From contig NZ_AP027364.1 in assembly GCF_030295975.1 (NCBI RefSeq), positions 1,798,001 to 1,862,000 on the forward strand: DNA of 64,000 nt, read 5' to 3'. The stretch's first letter is position 1. Each line of letters opens with the position of its first letter. Below the pieces are notes generated by a model. The model saw nothing but the letters and a program-made list of their open reading frames with translations, was not told the DNA's origin and made no database searches. A program made the position numbers and the translations under genes. The DNA is from Thalassotalea atypica. Its GTDB lineage: Bacteria; Pseudomonadota; Gammaproteobacteria; Enterobacterales; Alteromonadaceae. Positions 16,891 through 25,492 of the stretch are shown here, piece after piece.

Positions 16891-17673
16891 TTATTGCACA
16901 TATGCATCACCTACATCATCGTGCCATTTGTTGTTAATTTGTTCAAGTGTTCCATCTTTTTTAATCGCCGAAAATCCGTGTTTAAGACGTTCCAAAATTA
17001 TCGATTGAGTAGATAAATTGCAGGCTAAATGAAAGTTTAGTGATGTGTTTTCGATGACCACTAACGACTCAAACTCACTCATAGCGATACCTGCATTTTT
17101 CGCCCGATATCTTATGGTTACATCGTCAGCAACAATAAGGTCTATTTCTGGTTTTGTGTAAACCAATTTTAGTAATGATTCGGTGTTGTTGACGATATAG
17201 AGGTTCTTTTTTTCTTCAAACCCATATTTTAGTAGTAAAAGGTGGGTAGCATCATCACGTATAACTGCGACATTGTAGTTTTTAGCATCGTCCAGAGTTT
17301 TTATGTTTAACCGACTTTTTCTCAAGCCATATATCACTGTGTTGGTCTCGGCGAGCCGTGCAACCCAGTGAAACATAGTTTCACGTTCAGGAATGCGTGC
17401 AATAGAGAATATACATACATCTTGCTTGTTCTTAGTTAAATTATAACTGCGTGCCCAAGGGTATACATCAAGCTTGTAAGGCAATTTACTTTTCGCCATT
17501 GCTGCGGTGATCAAGTCGAAAGAATAACCATCCAGCTCTTGGTTTTGGTTGCGATATTGTAGTGGAGGTAAGTTTTCAGTGACTAATGTCACTAAGGGAA
17601 ATTCTTCAGCTATAGCAACAGCGTTAAAAGAAAGTAATGTCATCAAGACCGATAATATAATTCTAAATGGCAA
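16891..17673 (-). CDS. periplasmic substrate-binding protein (SBP_bac_3), copy 2
   Basis: This 260-residue protein has a signal peptide (about 1-22) and the same two-lobed solute-binding fold as its neighbour. Conserved points shared with it include the LPPLQY/LPPYQ region, YPWARSY, CIFSIARIPERE and NLYIVNN. The start is TTG 17673: GGAG lies eight bases upstream and no ATG is near. The two genes are 114 bases apart on the same strand and probably arose by tandem duplication. The ligand is unknown; a basic or polar amino acid would be usual for the family. Confidence 0.82.
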   Translation of the reverse strand: MPFRIILSVLMTLLSFNAVAIAEEFPLVTLVTENLPPLQYRNQNQELDGYSFDLITAAMAKSKLPYKLDVYPWARSYNLTKNKQDVCIFSIARIPERETMFHWVARLAETNTVIYGLRKSRLNIKTLDDAKNYNVAVIRDDATHLLLLKYGFEEKKNLYIVNNTESLLKLVYTKPEIDLIVADDVTIRYRAKNAGIAMSEFESLVVIENTSLNFHLACNLSTQSIILERLKHGFSAIKKDGTLEQINNKWHDDVGDAYVQ

Positions 17674-17781
17674 TTTCGTTACTCCTACTAGGCTGTAGTA
17701 GATATTATCGTCAATTGCAGTTTGATGCCATACTCTCTGTTTATTGGCACTGTTTATTGCTTTTGGTGCAATTGAAATGGT

Positions 17782-18345
17782 TTAATTTTCAGTTTGTACT
17801 GTATTGTAGAATTTTTGAATGATGAAAAAGCTTAAACCACCTATTGCGCCATACAGATGTGCATCTACTGCAACATTAGCTTCTATCATTTGTGCGATAC
17901 TTTCACTGGCGCCATAAACTTGTTCATGAATTAATTTTATCACTACACCGATGAGCAATAGATACCCCGTTTTTTCATGGGCATAAATATCTTTTAACGT
18001 TCCCCATAAAAAGATCCCGTGCAACACACCGGACAATCCAACGTAGTAGTTTAATGAAGAAAACAATAATAAACCTACGCCAGTACAAAGAGCGCAAGTT
18101 AAAAATAGCAATATAAACGTTTTAGCGCGATAGAAATGACCGTGCATTGTCCACAGCAAGATAACGGCAAAGCAATTGAGTAGCAAATGCGTTAAGTTTG
18201 TATGATAGAAATGACTGGTTAACAGCCGCCATAACTGAAAATCATTCAATGCATCTCGGTTAAACTCGAACCAATGTACGCCAGCGGCACCAAAATAGGC
18301 CCCAAATGCTAAAGCTAAAACCAATAACGGAGACTTGTGTTGCAT
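17782..18345 (-). CDS. rrtA: Rhombosortase (rhomboid-family protease)
   Basis: This 187-residue inner-membrane serine protease has about six transmembrane segments. Rhomboid features are visible: HTNLTHLLLN, catalytic S105 in GLSGVLHG, and H163 in DAHLYGAIGG. Size and motif spacing fit rhombosortases, which cut the GlyGly-CTERM tail of exported proteins. No protein in this window ends with a recognisable GlyGly-CTERM tail, so its substrates must be elsewhere. It is divergent from the DTW-domain gene at 18454. Confidence 0.85.
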   Translation of the reverse strand: MQHKSPLLVLALAFGAYFGAAGVHWFEFNRDALNDFQLWRLLTSHFYHTNLTHLLLNCFAVILLWTMHGHFYRAKTFILLFLTCALCTGVGLLLFSSLNYYVGLSGVLHGIFLWGTLKDIYAHEKTGYLLLIGVVIKLIHEQVYGASESIAQMIEANVAVDAHLYGAIGGLSFFIIQKFYNTVQTEN

Positions 18346-18453
18346 AAAACCGTTAATAAATTTTTTTGAGATGTGTAAAATAGCGATATCTTCAGGTGTA
18401 TAGATTTAGGACGCAGTTTATTTTTAATTCAACGTTAAATAAAGAGTTTATTT

Positions 18454-19065
18454 GTGGCTCGTAATGTTTGTTCCCACTGTTCGCGACCAAGCTCGGCTTG
18501 TATATGTTCATTTATTGCGGCGATAGATAACGATATACGGGTGGTTGTGCTTCAACACCCTAAAGAAGTCAACCACACGAAAGGCAGTTTACCGTTACTT
18601 GAAAAATCCTTGTCCAAGTGTCAGGTTATCATTGGTGAGTCATTTGATGACAATGAGGAGTTTTTGAGTATCCTTAATGCCTATCCATCATCCACTTTTG
18701 TGCTGTATCCGAGTGAAGACGCCTCGCAGATACATGAAAATTTCGGTGTGTCTCAACCTATTGATATTAAGTGCTTAATTTTACTTGATGCCACATGGAA
18801 AAAAGCATACAAAATATATCAGTTGTCTAATAAACTTAAAAACCTACCGCACCTGAAGTTGCCTGATGGGTTTTCGAGCTTGTATGAAATCAGGAAGACC
18901 AAAAAGTCTAACGCATTATCAACCCTTGAAGCCTGTTGTCATGGGTTAAGTTTGCTGGAAAATCAGCCAGAAAAATACTGCTCGCTGCTAAATAACTTCG
19001 TGCAATTTAATCAATTTCAGTTATCGTTTAGACCATCAAATGATAATGACTCATCATCGAAATAA
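18454..19065 (+). CDS. tapT: DTW-domain tRNA aminocarboxypropyltransferase (TapT/TuaA-like)
   Basis: This 203-residue protein has an N-terminal zinc site CSHCSRPSSACIC and a DTW-type motif, here LLDATWKKA (about residues 112-120). E. coli YfiP (TapT) uses SAM to add an acp group to uridine 47 of tRNA. Start is GTG 18454; no in-frame ATG is near. It ends nine bases before ggt with an AGGAAGG site between, so the two may be cotranscribed. Subfamily assignment to TapT rather than another DTW protein is inference. Confidence 0.8.
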   Translation: MARNVCSHCSRPSSACICSFIAAIDNDIRVVVLQHPKEVNHTKGSLPLLEKSLSKCQVIIGESFDDNEEFLSILNAYPSSTFVLYPSEDASQIHENFGVSQPIDIKCLILLDATWKKAYKIYQLSNKLKNLPHLKLPDGFSSLYEIRKTKKSNALSTLEACCHGLSLLENQPEKYCSLLNNFVQFNQFQLSFRPSNDNDSSSK

Positions 19066-19074
19066 AGGAAGGTC

Positions 19075-20862
19075 ATGCTAAGTATATTAAAGCAAGGTGT
19101 CATCGTAGTTTCACTTATGGCGGTCGCGCCACTTTCATTGGCCTTGCCAACAAATTCAGCGCAAGAAAATAACAAAAAAAACAGTATTGTTAGAGAAACC
19201 AGAGAACCAGAAGCGGCAACAGGTTTTAACCGCAAGCAAGTAGTTACGGGTGAAGAATACATGGTGGCAGCGGCCAATCCATACGCCAGTGCCGCGGGTT
19301 TTAATATGCTCCAACAAGGTGGCAGTGCAATTGACGCCGCGATTGCTGTGCAACTGGTATTAACGCTGGTTGAGCCTCAATCTTCTGGTATTGGTGGTGG
19401 CGCTTTTATTCTGCATTGGAATGAAAAAAAGCAGTTACTGGAAACCTTTGATGGCCGAGAGACTGCACCCAAGGCCGCTACCTCAGAGATGTTTTTAGAT
19501 GATAATAAAAAACCTGTGCGCTGGATTGACGCTGTTGTGGGGGGGCGTTCAGTTGGTGTACCGGGCGTGTTGCATGCCTTTAAAACGGTGCATGATAAAT
19601 ACGGTAAATTGCCATGGGCAGTGCTGTTTGAAGATGCCATCAAGTTGGCGGATCAAGGCTTTATTGTATCTCCACGTTTAGAAAAACTTGTTGGGATGAA
19701 ATTTAACCCCGGCATTAGCCAGCTACCGACAATAGCAAATTACTTTTTTCCCAATGGACAGGCAATTAAAGCTGGCGAAAAGCTAGTTAATAAAGATCTT
19801 GCTAGAGTGTATCGCAGTATAGCTACCGATGGGGTTGACGCTTTTTACAAAGGTTGGATAGCGAAAGATATTGTCAATGCCGTACAAAATGCCTCAATTG
19901 AACCAGGTAAATTATCGCTTGAAGATATGGCTAACTACCACACACGTCAACGTGATCCAGTTTGTGGTCCTTATAAAAAGTATAATGTTTGTGGCATGGC
20001 GCCGCCTAGCTCTGGTGGCGTTGCTGTTGTACAAATGTTGGCGCAGCTTGAACGATTCAATATAGGACAGTACGGGCCAAGCGACCTTGAAACAGTTCAT
20101 TTATTTACCCAAAGCTCACGTTTAGCTTTTGCTGATCGTAACCGTTATATTGCAGACAGTGACTTTGTTACCGTGCCTACCGATGGCTTGCTTAGTTCAA
20201 GTTATCTAAATCAAAGATCGCAGCTTATTAATCTCAAAACCGACATGGGCAAAGCGCAAGCTGGTCAAGTAGGGCAGATTGCATATGCGGATGACAATGC
20301 TTTTGAACTTCCGTCAACCAGTCATATTTCTATTGTTGATAGTGAAGGAAATGCTATCTCGATGACCACGAGTGTTGAAATGGCGTTTGGCTCTGCCGTT
20401 ATGGTTAATGGCTTCATTCTAAATAATCAATTGACTGATTTTTCTTTAGCACCAAAACGAAATGGTCACGATGTGGCTAATCGTGTTGAACCATTTAAAC
20501 GTCCAAGAAGTTCAATGGCGCCGATGATGGTTTTTAATGACGATGGTAGTCTTAAATTGGTCGTTGGATCTCCGGGCGGCTCAAGGATTATTAATTATGT
20601 GGCGCAAACTATGTTGGCAGTGCTTGATCATAATTTGAATCCGCAGCAGGCGATTAACTTACCTAAAGTGACTAATCGAAACAATGTTACAACATTGGAA
20701 AAAGGCACGTCGATTACGGGGTTAAAATCAGCACTTGAAGCTAAAGGGCATCAAGTGATAATTAGGGATCTAAACAGTGGTGTACATGCGATTGAAATAG
20801 AAAATGGCATGTTATTCGGCGGCGCAGATCCACGAAGAGAAGGGCAAGTGCTAGCTAAGTAA
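19075..20862 (+). CDS. ggt: Gamma-glutamyltransferase
   Basis: This 595-residue exported enzyme splits glutathione and other gamma-glutamyl compounds. A signal peptide covers about residues 1-23. The precursor self-cleaves before the catalytic threonine, here T415 in PSTSHIS, giving a large and a small subunit. The conserved GGSAIDAA, SGIGGGAF and GSPGGSRI blocks are present. Length is normal for the family. AGGAAGG precedes ATG 19075, and a terminator follows at 20885. Confidence 0.95.
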   Translation: MLSILKQGVIVVSLMAVAPLSLALPTNSAQENNKKNSIVRETREPEAATGFNRKQVVTGEEYMVAAANPYASAAGFNMLQQGGSAIDAAIAVQLVLTLVEPQSSGIGGGAFILHWNEKKQLLETFDGRETAPKAATSEMFLDDNKKPVRWIDAVVGGRSVGVPGVLHAFKTVHDKYGKLPWAVLFEDAIKLADQGFIVSPRLEKLVGMKFNPGISQLPTIANYFFPNGQAIKAGEKLVNKDLARVYRSIATDGVDAFYKGWIAKDIVNAVQNASIEPGKLSLEDMANYHTRQRDPVCGPYKKYNVCGMAPPSSGGVAVVQMLAQLERFNIGQYGPSDLETVHLFTQSSRLAFADRNRYIADSDFVTVPTDGLLSSSYLNQRSQLINLKTDMGKAQAGQVGQIAYADDNAFELPSTSHISIVDSEGNAISMTTSVEMAFGSAVMVNGFILNNQLTDFSLAPKRNGHDVANRVEPFKRPRSSMAPMMVFNDDGSLKLVVGSPGGSRIINYVAQTMLAVLDHNLNPQQAINLPKVTNRNNVTTLEKGTSITGLKSALEAKGHQVIIRDLNSGVHAIEIENGMLFGGADPRREGQVLAK

Positions 20863-20884
20863 TCAGGCTTGTTTTTCATTCACA

Positions 20885-20920
20885 AAAAAGGAACTTATTA
20901 GCGTAAGCTCCTTTTTTTTA
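20885..20920 (+). terminator. Terminator of ggt
   Basis: AAAAAGGAacTTA and TAAGctCCTTTTT form an imperfect stem around TTAGCG, followed by a run of T. Confidence 0.8.
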
Positions 20921-20934
20921 GGTAGTCAAATAAA

Positions 20935-22014
20935 TCACTGCTGCAAAGGTTGCCTCTGGCCCGCCTTGGTTATTCTGTACATTTGTCTGTTATCAATGAG
21001 TAATAGTTCACCGTATTTACCTTTTTTGATGCTCGAGTCAATGGCGATGACTTTTCCTTGGAATCGAGTTTCTATTTGAGCAAACGAGGTATGTCCAACA
21101 ATAATGTGGTCGATGTCAAAATGCTTGAGCAATAAGTCTATTTCCTGCTCGTTTGCACCATTATCTTTAAAGTATCCGCGATACCAAATAGGTCCATTGG
21201 TCTCGTGCAACTGTTTAGCCCAGCCACTTCTAGGGGTTGCAAGCTCGCGTTTAACTAATGATTGCTTAAACACGTTGTTGATGTCTTCTAATGAACGAGC
21301 TTCCTTTGCAAGATTGGGATGAAATCCTCCGTGTGCAAACAACATGTCGTTAATTTTCACGAGCACGGGCTTATTTCTAAGCCATTGTCCGAGTACGGTA
21401 TTGGGAGTAAATAATTGCTCAAAAGGACGGTTCAGTAACTCACTGACTTTTTGATATTTTGGATGCAAATAACGTAAATCACCGTTGAGTACCATGACTT
21501 CATGATTGCCCAGTAATAAATGTACTTTGCCTCCCGCCAGCTCTGCTTGTTTTTCTAAGTGGTAAACAAACCACAGTAATTCCGTTACTTTATCGCCGCG
21601 ATCAAAAATATCTCCAGTAATTACAAAATGTCCGTTGCCAAAGGCCCAGTTATTATTTTGATCAATAATATTACTGTTACGTAAAATATCTAAGGTCAGT
21701 TGGTACTGCCCATGAAAGTCGCTCATGGCTGCGACGCTAAAATCGCCTGAATAGCTGATGTTGTTTTGCATTAATGAGTGGACATTAACGCTTGGCAGTG
21801 AACAGTGCTTTGAGGTTATTGATTCATTGACTGAAAAAGGCTGAGTGTATCGTTTGTTTTTGCACAACCAGTGGGCAACATATTGCGTTTGCTGAATGTC
21901 GATATAGGGACCATCATCAACGAGTAACTGAAAGTCACCTTCTGCCTTAATAGTTAATTGCAGTGACAAAATGACAACAGCAATGACCACTTTTGGCCAT
22001 GTAATTAGATTCAT
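20935..22014 (-). CDS. Calcineurin-like metallophosphoesterase, exported
   Basis: This 359-residue protein has a signal peptide (about 1-24). The metal-binding motifs of PPP-type phosphatases are visible: DFHGQ, GDIFDRGD, LLGNHE, and later AHGGFH and VGHT. This set resembles the Shewanella-like (SLP/ApaH-related) phosphatases. Substrate is unknown; export suggests action on periplasmic or surface phosphoesters or phosphopeptides. It stands between ggt (convergent) and the TonB receptor gene on the same strand, 127 bases away. Confidence 0.85.
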   Translation of the reverse strand: MNLITWPKVVIAVVILSLQLTIKAEGDFQLLVDDGPYIDIQQTQYVAHWLCKNKRYTQPFSVNESITSKHCSLPSVNVHSLMQNNISYSGDFSVAAMSDFHGQYQLTLDILRNSNIIDQNNNWAFGNGHFVITGDIFDRGDKVTELLWFVYHLEKQAELAGGKVHLLLGNHEVMVLNGDLRYLHPKYQKVSELLNRPFEQLFTPNTVLGQWLRNKPVLVKINDMLFAHGGFHPNLAKEARSLEDINNVFKQSLVKRELATPRSGWAKQLHETNGPIWYRGYFKDNGANEQEIDLLLKHFDIDHIIVGHTSFAQIETRFQGKVIAIDSSIKKGKYGELLLIDNRQMYRITKAGQRQPLQQ

Positions 22015-22141
22015 AGATTACCTCTAAAATGCTCACGTCCTTGTGAGAAACAACTAATACAAGCATGCTAAAAAATAGTGAAAAAAGCATCTATTAATTT
22101 GTGTAAAAGGGCACGTCCTTATGCCTAAGTATCAACTTGGT

Positions 22142-25100
22142 TTAGAACTTGACTTCAGTACCTACATAAACAAAACGGCCTACACCACCGCCATATTTAC
22201 TGTCATAGTTACCTATACCTTTTTCAGCTACGTTCCCTGTTCTAGGCACAAATTTGTCTTGATCAAAGACGTTATTGACACCACCGAAGAATCGGATTTC
22301 GCTGTCGTTCCAATCCATAGAGTAGGATGCGGAAACGTTATGCTTGATGTAAGAGCCGTAGTATAAGTAATTTGGTGTTTCAGGATCGCTAACACAACTC
22401 GCTTTTCCTGCGGCGCAGCGTGCGGCATTGTCGGCAAACATTTCTTTGTGCTCGGCAACGCGCTCATGGCTGTCAACAATTTCACTCTTGTATTTTGTAC
22501 TCCACCTCACGCGCCACGCGTCCGTCGACCATACGATTGATGCTGAGGCAGTATCTTCAAATGTGCCACCGTCAAGCTCACCGTTATAATCTAAGGTTTC
22601 TTCTCCGTCGTTGCCTGTATACGTTTTGGTGTGTTCAATTACGTGAGTCATGTCCGCTTTGAAGGCTAAGTTACCGTAATCACCAAGATCGTGACTGTAA
22701 GCGATGGCAATATCGTAACCACTTGTCGCAAGCTCACCAACGTTGTATAGACGTTGCATGATTTCAATAATTTGACCTTCATCATCACGCGTGATCACTT
22801 CACAGAACTCATTTCCTGCGCCCCAAGGGCTTGAAGAGTTATAACATTGATTGATAATTTCTGGATTATCAATTTCTTCAATAGCGCCTTCTACGGTAAT
22901 GTCGTAATAATCAATTGCTATTTGTAAGCCATCAATAAAACTCGGTGCCATGGTAATACCGAAGGTGTAAGTATCACCGGTTTCTTCTTTTAACTGATCA
23001 TTACCTGCATTAGGTCCGTATCCGTTATTCTCATCCTCGAAAACAAAATTACCGTCAGCATTTATTAACGCAGCAATCGTCGGCTCGAGGCGACAGTTAT
23101 CATGTCCTTCTGCAGTCGATGTTGCGCTTACACCCGCACAAATATCATTGAACGAGTCATAGTCGCCACGTGGTGGCGATAATAGCTCGGTAATATTTGG
23201 AGCTCTTTGAGCTCGCGCGTAGTTTGCACGAAACATATAACCTTCGACAGGTTGCCAGATCAGGCCTATTTTATAACTTTCCATGATATCAATATTTTCG
23301 TGGCTGTAATCCGCTAAGCGCAAAGACGCTTCTGCAACAAGAGATTTTGCCATTGGCGCGTCTACAAGTAGTGGAAAGGCAAATTCTGCAAACACTTCTT
23401 TTACGTCGATCTCACCTTTGAATGCCGGTACTAAATTAAAGGTTATTCCACCGTATTGTTGTTCATCGCTGACTGATAAATTTTGTTTATCTTTGCGGTA
23501 TTCGGCACCGAATACGGCGGCTACAGGTCCTGCAGGCATGGTAAATAGATCGCCAGCGATATAACCGAGCACATTGATTTGTTCAATCTCAGTATTGATG
23601 GTTGGATTTGAACGAATATAGCCTGCCATGTCATCGGTGATCGAGCCTTGGCCAAACAAGTTGATAGGAACACAGCCATCGGCACGCGCTTCTGCATCGG
23701 CACATTGTATCGTTGTTCCGTCTGCGGCATATTCTGCGTTTAATGCCTGCTTTAACTTAAGCACATTGATTTCATTTTTACGGGTTTGGTCTTGGGTAAA
23801 TTTTCCGTAACCTACTGATAAATCCCAGTCCCACTCATCGTCAAACAAAGTACCTTGCAAGCCGGCCCATGTTCGGATGGTTTCCCGCTCGTTATCGGTT
23901 ATCACATTACCCACTTCACCCATGCGTCTATCCCACTTAATATCACTGGATGTTGCTGCCAAAATTTCTGCAGGAACAAATGGATTCTCAATCGGAATTT
24001 TACTGCTCTTAACGCGGCTGGTTTCCCCCGTCACAGGGTCAATGACCAAGACAACTGTGCCTTCATATTCATCTTCTGGAGATTTTATGTTTTCAGATTG
24101 GTTATTTGAATATTGAATTTGAAAACTTGCATCAAGGTTATCTGCCAATTCGTAGTTTACTTTAAATGCTGTAGACAGCGAATCTTCAGGTACACGTAAT
24201 TTATCCCATTGTCTGGAGTTAATCCCGTAACGCTCTTCGTGCCAATCATCTCTTAATGTTTGACCGTCATACCAAAAACCAGAGTCTGGTTTAGTACTAC
24301 TGGTTTCAACAAATACACCACCTAAGGTTCCGTCTGAACGATATCGCCAGTCATCGGTGGTGATATCTCGAACACATTGGTCGCCACTCATGGTGCCATT
24401 GGTATTGCACATCAGCTCGTCGTCATAATCGAAATCAGTTTCTAATAAGGCTCGATCGCGATCGTTAAAAGCAATTTCTTTTTGCTCATCATATGTGCTA
24501 CTGAAATAGAAATAGCCTCTGCCATCATCAAATTCTGAGCCATAGTTTAGATCCAACGTGAATTCCTCGCCGCCGCCATTGGTGGTTTCCCCGCCGCGAA
24601 CTTTAAATTCAAACCCTTCTTTATCTTGCTGCGTGATGATGTTTACAACACCGGCAATGGCATCAGAGCCATAAGTTGCAGATGCGCCGCCACTGATCAC
24701 CTCGACTTTTTTAACCATACCTGACGGTATCGTTGATAAACTGACGTAATTACCGCTATAGCTGTTTGATACAACACGGCGACCATCAATTAACGTTAAT
24801 GTGCGATCTGCGCCTAAGTTACGTAAATTAATTGTTGATAAGCCAGTTGCAGACACCGCTGATTGGCTGTTGGTATTACTGGTATACTCAGACAGGGCGG
24901 GGATCTCTTCAACAAGTACAGCAGCCAAAGAACCTAAACCAGCATCTTCAATAGCTTCGTTGTTTACGGTTACCAGTGGTGTTGCGACACTGAAACTGTC
25001 TCGGCGTAGGCGTGAGCCGGTAATAATAATTTTTTCAGTTTCGTCCTTTTCCACAGACGGCTCTACATTACTTTGATTAGTGTTAATTTCTTTTTCTATG

Positions 25101-25177
25101 GCGGCATTAGCCCATGACTGAGTACTAAATAGACTTGAAGTACTCAGTATTGCCAACGTGATTAAATTCTTATTCAT
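22142..25177 (-). CDS. TonB-dependent outer-membrane receptor
   Basis: This 1011-residue protein has a signal peptide (about 1-24), then a plug domain (about 45-180; SLAAVLVEEIPALSEY, LRNLGADRTLTLIDGRRVV and VEVISGGASATYGSDAIAGVVNIIT). A long 22-strand-type barrel follows and ends in aromatic F as usual. It has acidic extracellular loops with paired cysteines. The type is the one often called TonB receptor for oligosaccharides or peptides, but substrate cannot be read from sequence. It is divergent from a membrane-bound winged-helix regulator (25493), which may control it. Confidence 0.92.
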   Translation of the reverse strand: MNKNLITLAILSTSSLFSTQSWANAAIEKEINTNQSNVEPSVEKDETEKIIITGSRLRRDSFSVATPLVTVNNEAIEDAGLGSLAAVLVEEIPALSEYTSNTNSQSAVSATGLSTINLRNLGADRTLTLIDGRRVVSNSYSGNYVSLSTIPSGMVKKVEVISGGASATYGSDAIAGVVNIITQQDKEGFEFKVRGGETTNGGGEEFTLDLNYGSEFDDGRGYFYFSSTYDEQKEIAFNDRDRALLETDFDYDDELMCNTNGTMSGDQCVRDITTDDWRYRSDGTLGGVFVETSSTKPDSGFWYDGQTLRDDWHEERYGINSRQWDKLRVPEDSLSTAFKVNYELADNLDASFQIQYSNNQSENIKSPEDEYEGTVVLVIDPVTGETSRVKSSKIPIENPFVPAEILAATSSDIKWDRRMGEVGNVITDNERETIRTWAGLQGTLFDDEWDWDLSVGYGKFTQDQTRKNEINVLKLKQALNAEYAADGTTIQCADAEARADGCVPINLFGQGSITDDMAGYIRSNPTINTEIEQINVLGYIAGDLFTMPAGPVAAVFGAEYRKDKQNLSVSDEQQYGGITFNLVPAFKGEIDVKEVFAEFAFPLLVDAPMAKSLVAEASLRLADYSHENIDIMESYKIGLIWQPVEGYMFRANYARAQRAPNITELLSPPRGDYDSFNDICAGVSATSTAEGHDNCRLEPTIAALINADGNFVFEDENNGYGPNAGNDQLKEETGDTYTFGITMAPSFIDGLQIAIDYYDITVEGAIEEIDNPEIINQCYNSSSPWGAGNEFCEVITRDDEGQIIEIMQRLYNVGELATSGYDIAIAYSHDLGDYGNLAFKADMTHVIEHTKTYTGNDGEETLDYNGELDGGTFEDTASASIVWSTDAWRVRWSTKYKSEIVDSHERVAEHKEMFADNAARCAAGKASCVSDPETPNYLYYGSYIKHNVSASYSMDWNDSEIRFFGGVNNVFDQDKFVPRTGNVAEKGIGNYDSKYGGGVGRFVYVGTEVKF

Positions 25178-25492
25178 CTTTTCTCCCTTTTGACTTTATC
25201 CGTTTTGCCATTAGCTTTTGTGTTTGTTGGCAAAACCAAGAACATCACTGATGATGTCTCTCAAGGGTTTTCTAAATAATCTGAAGGTCAACTACAATCT
25301 GCTGTGTCTCGTTTAAACATCTATTTAATGTCTATTCCTTTATTATCAAATTGTTATGTGATTATCATTTGTTTGTTTTAATTAAGAATAGCTGTATGAG
25401 GCACGTTTTATTTTTTCTGAAATTCATTAACAAATCGTCAATTAGTAGTTAATATAAATGATATTTTATAAAACGTTGGGCATTACGGTTAG
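25178..25492. other. 315-bp divergent promoter region
   Basis: This AT-rich stretch lies between the divergent receptor and regulator genes and should contain both promoters. I see no terminator, RNA gene, reading frame or clear operator palindrome in it. Confidence 0.5.
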
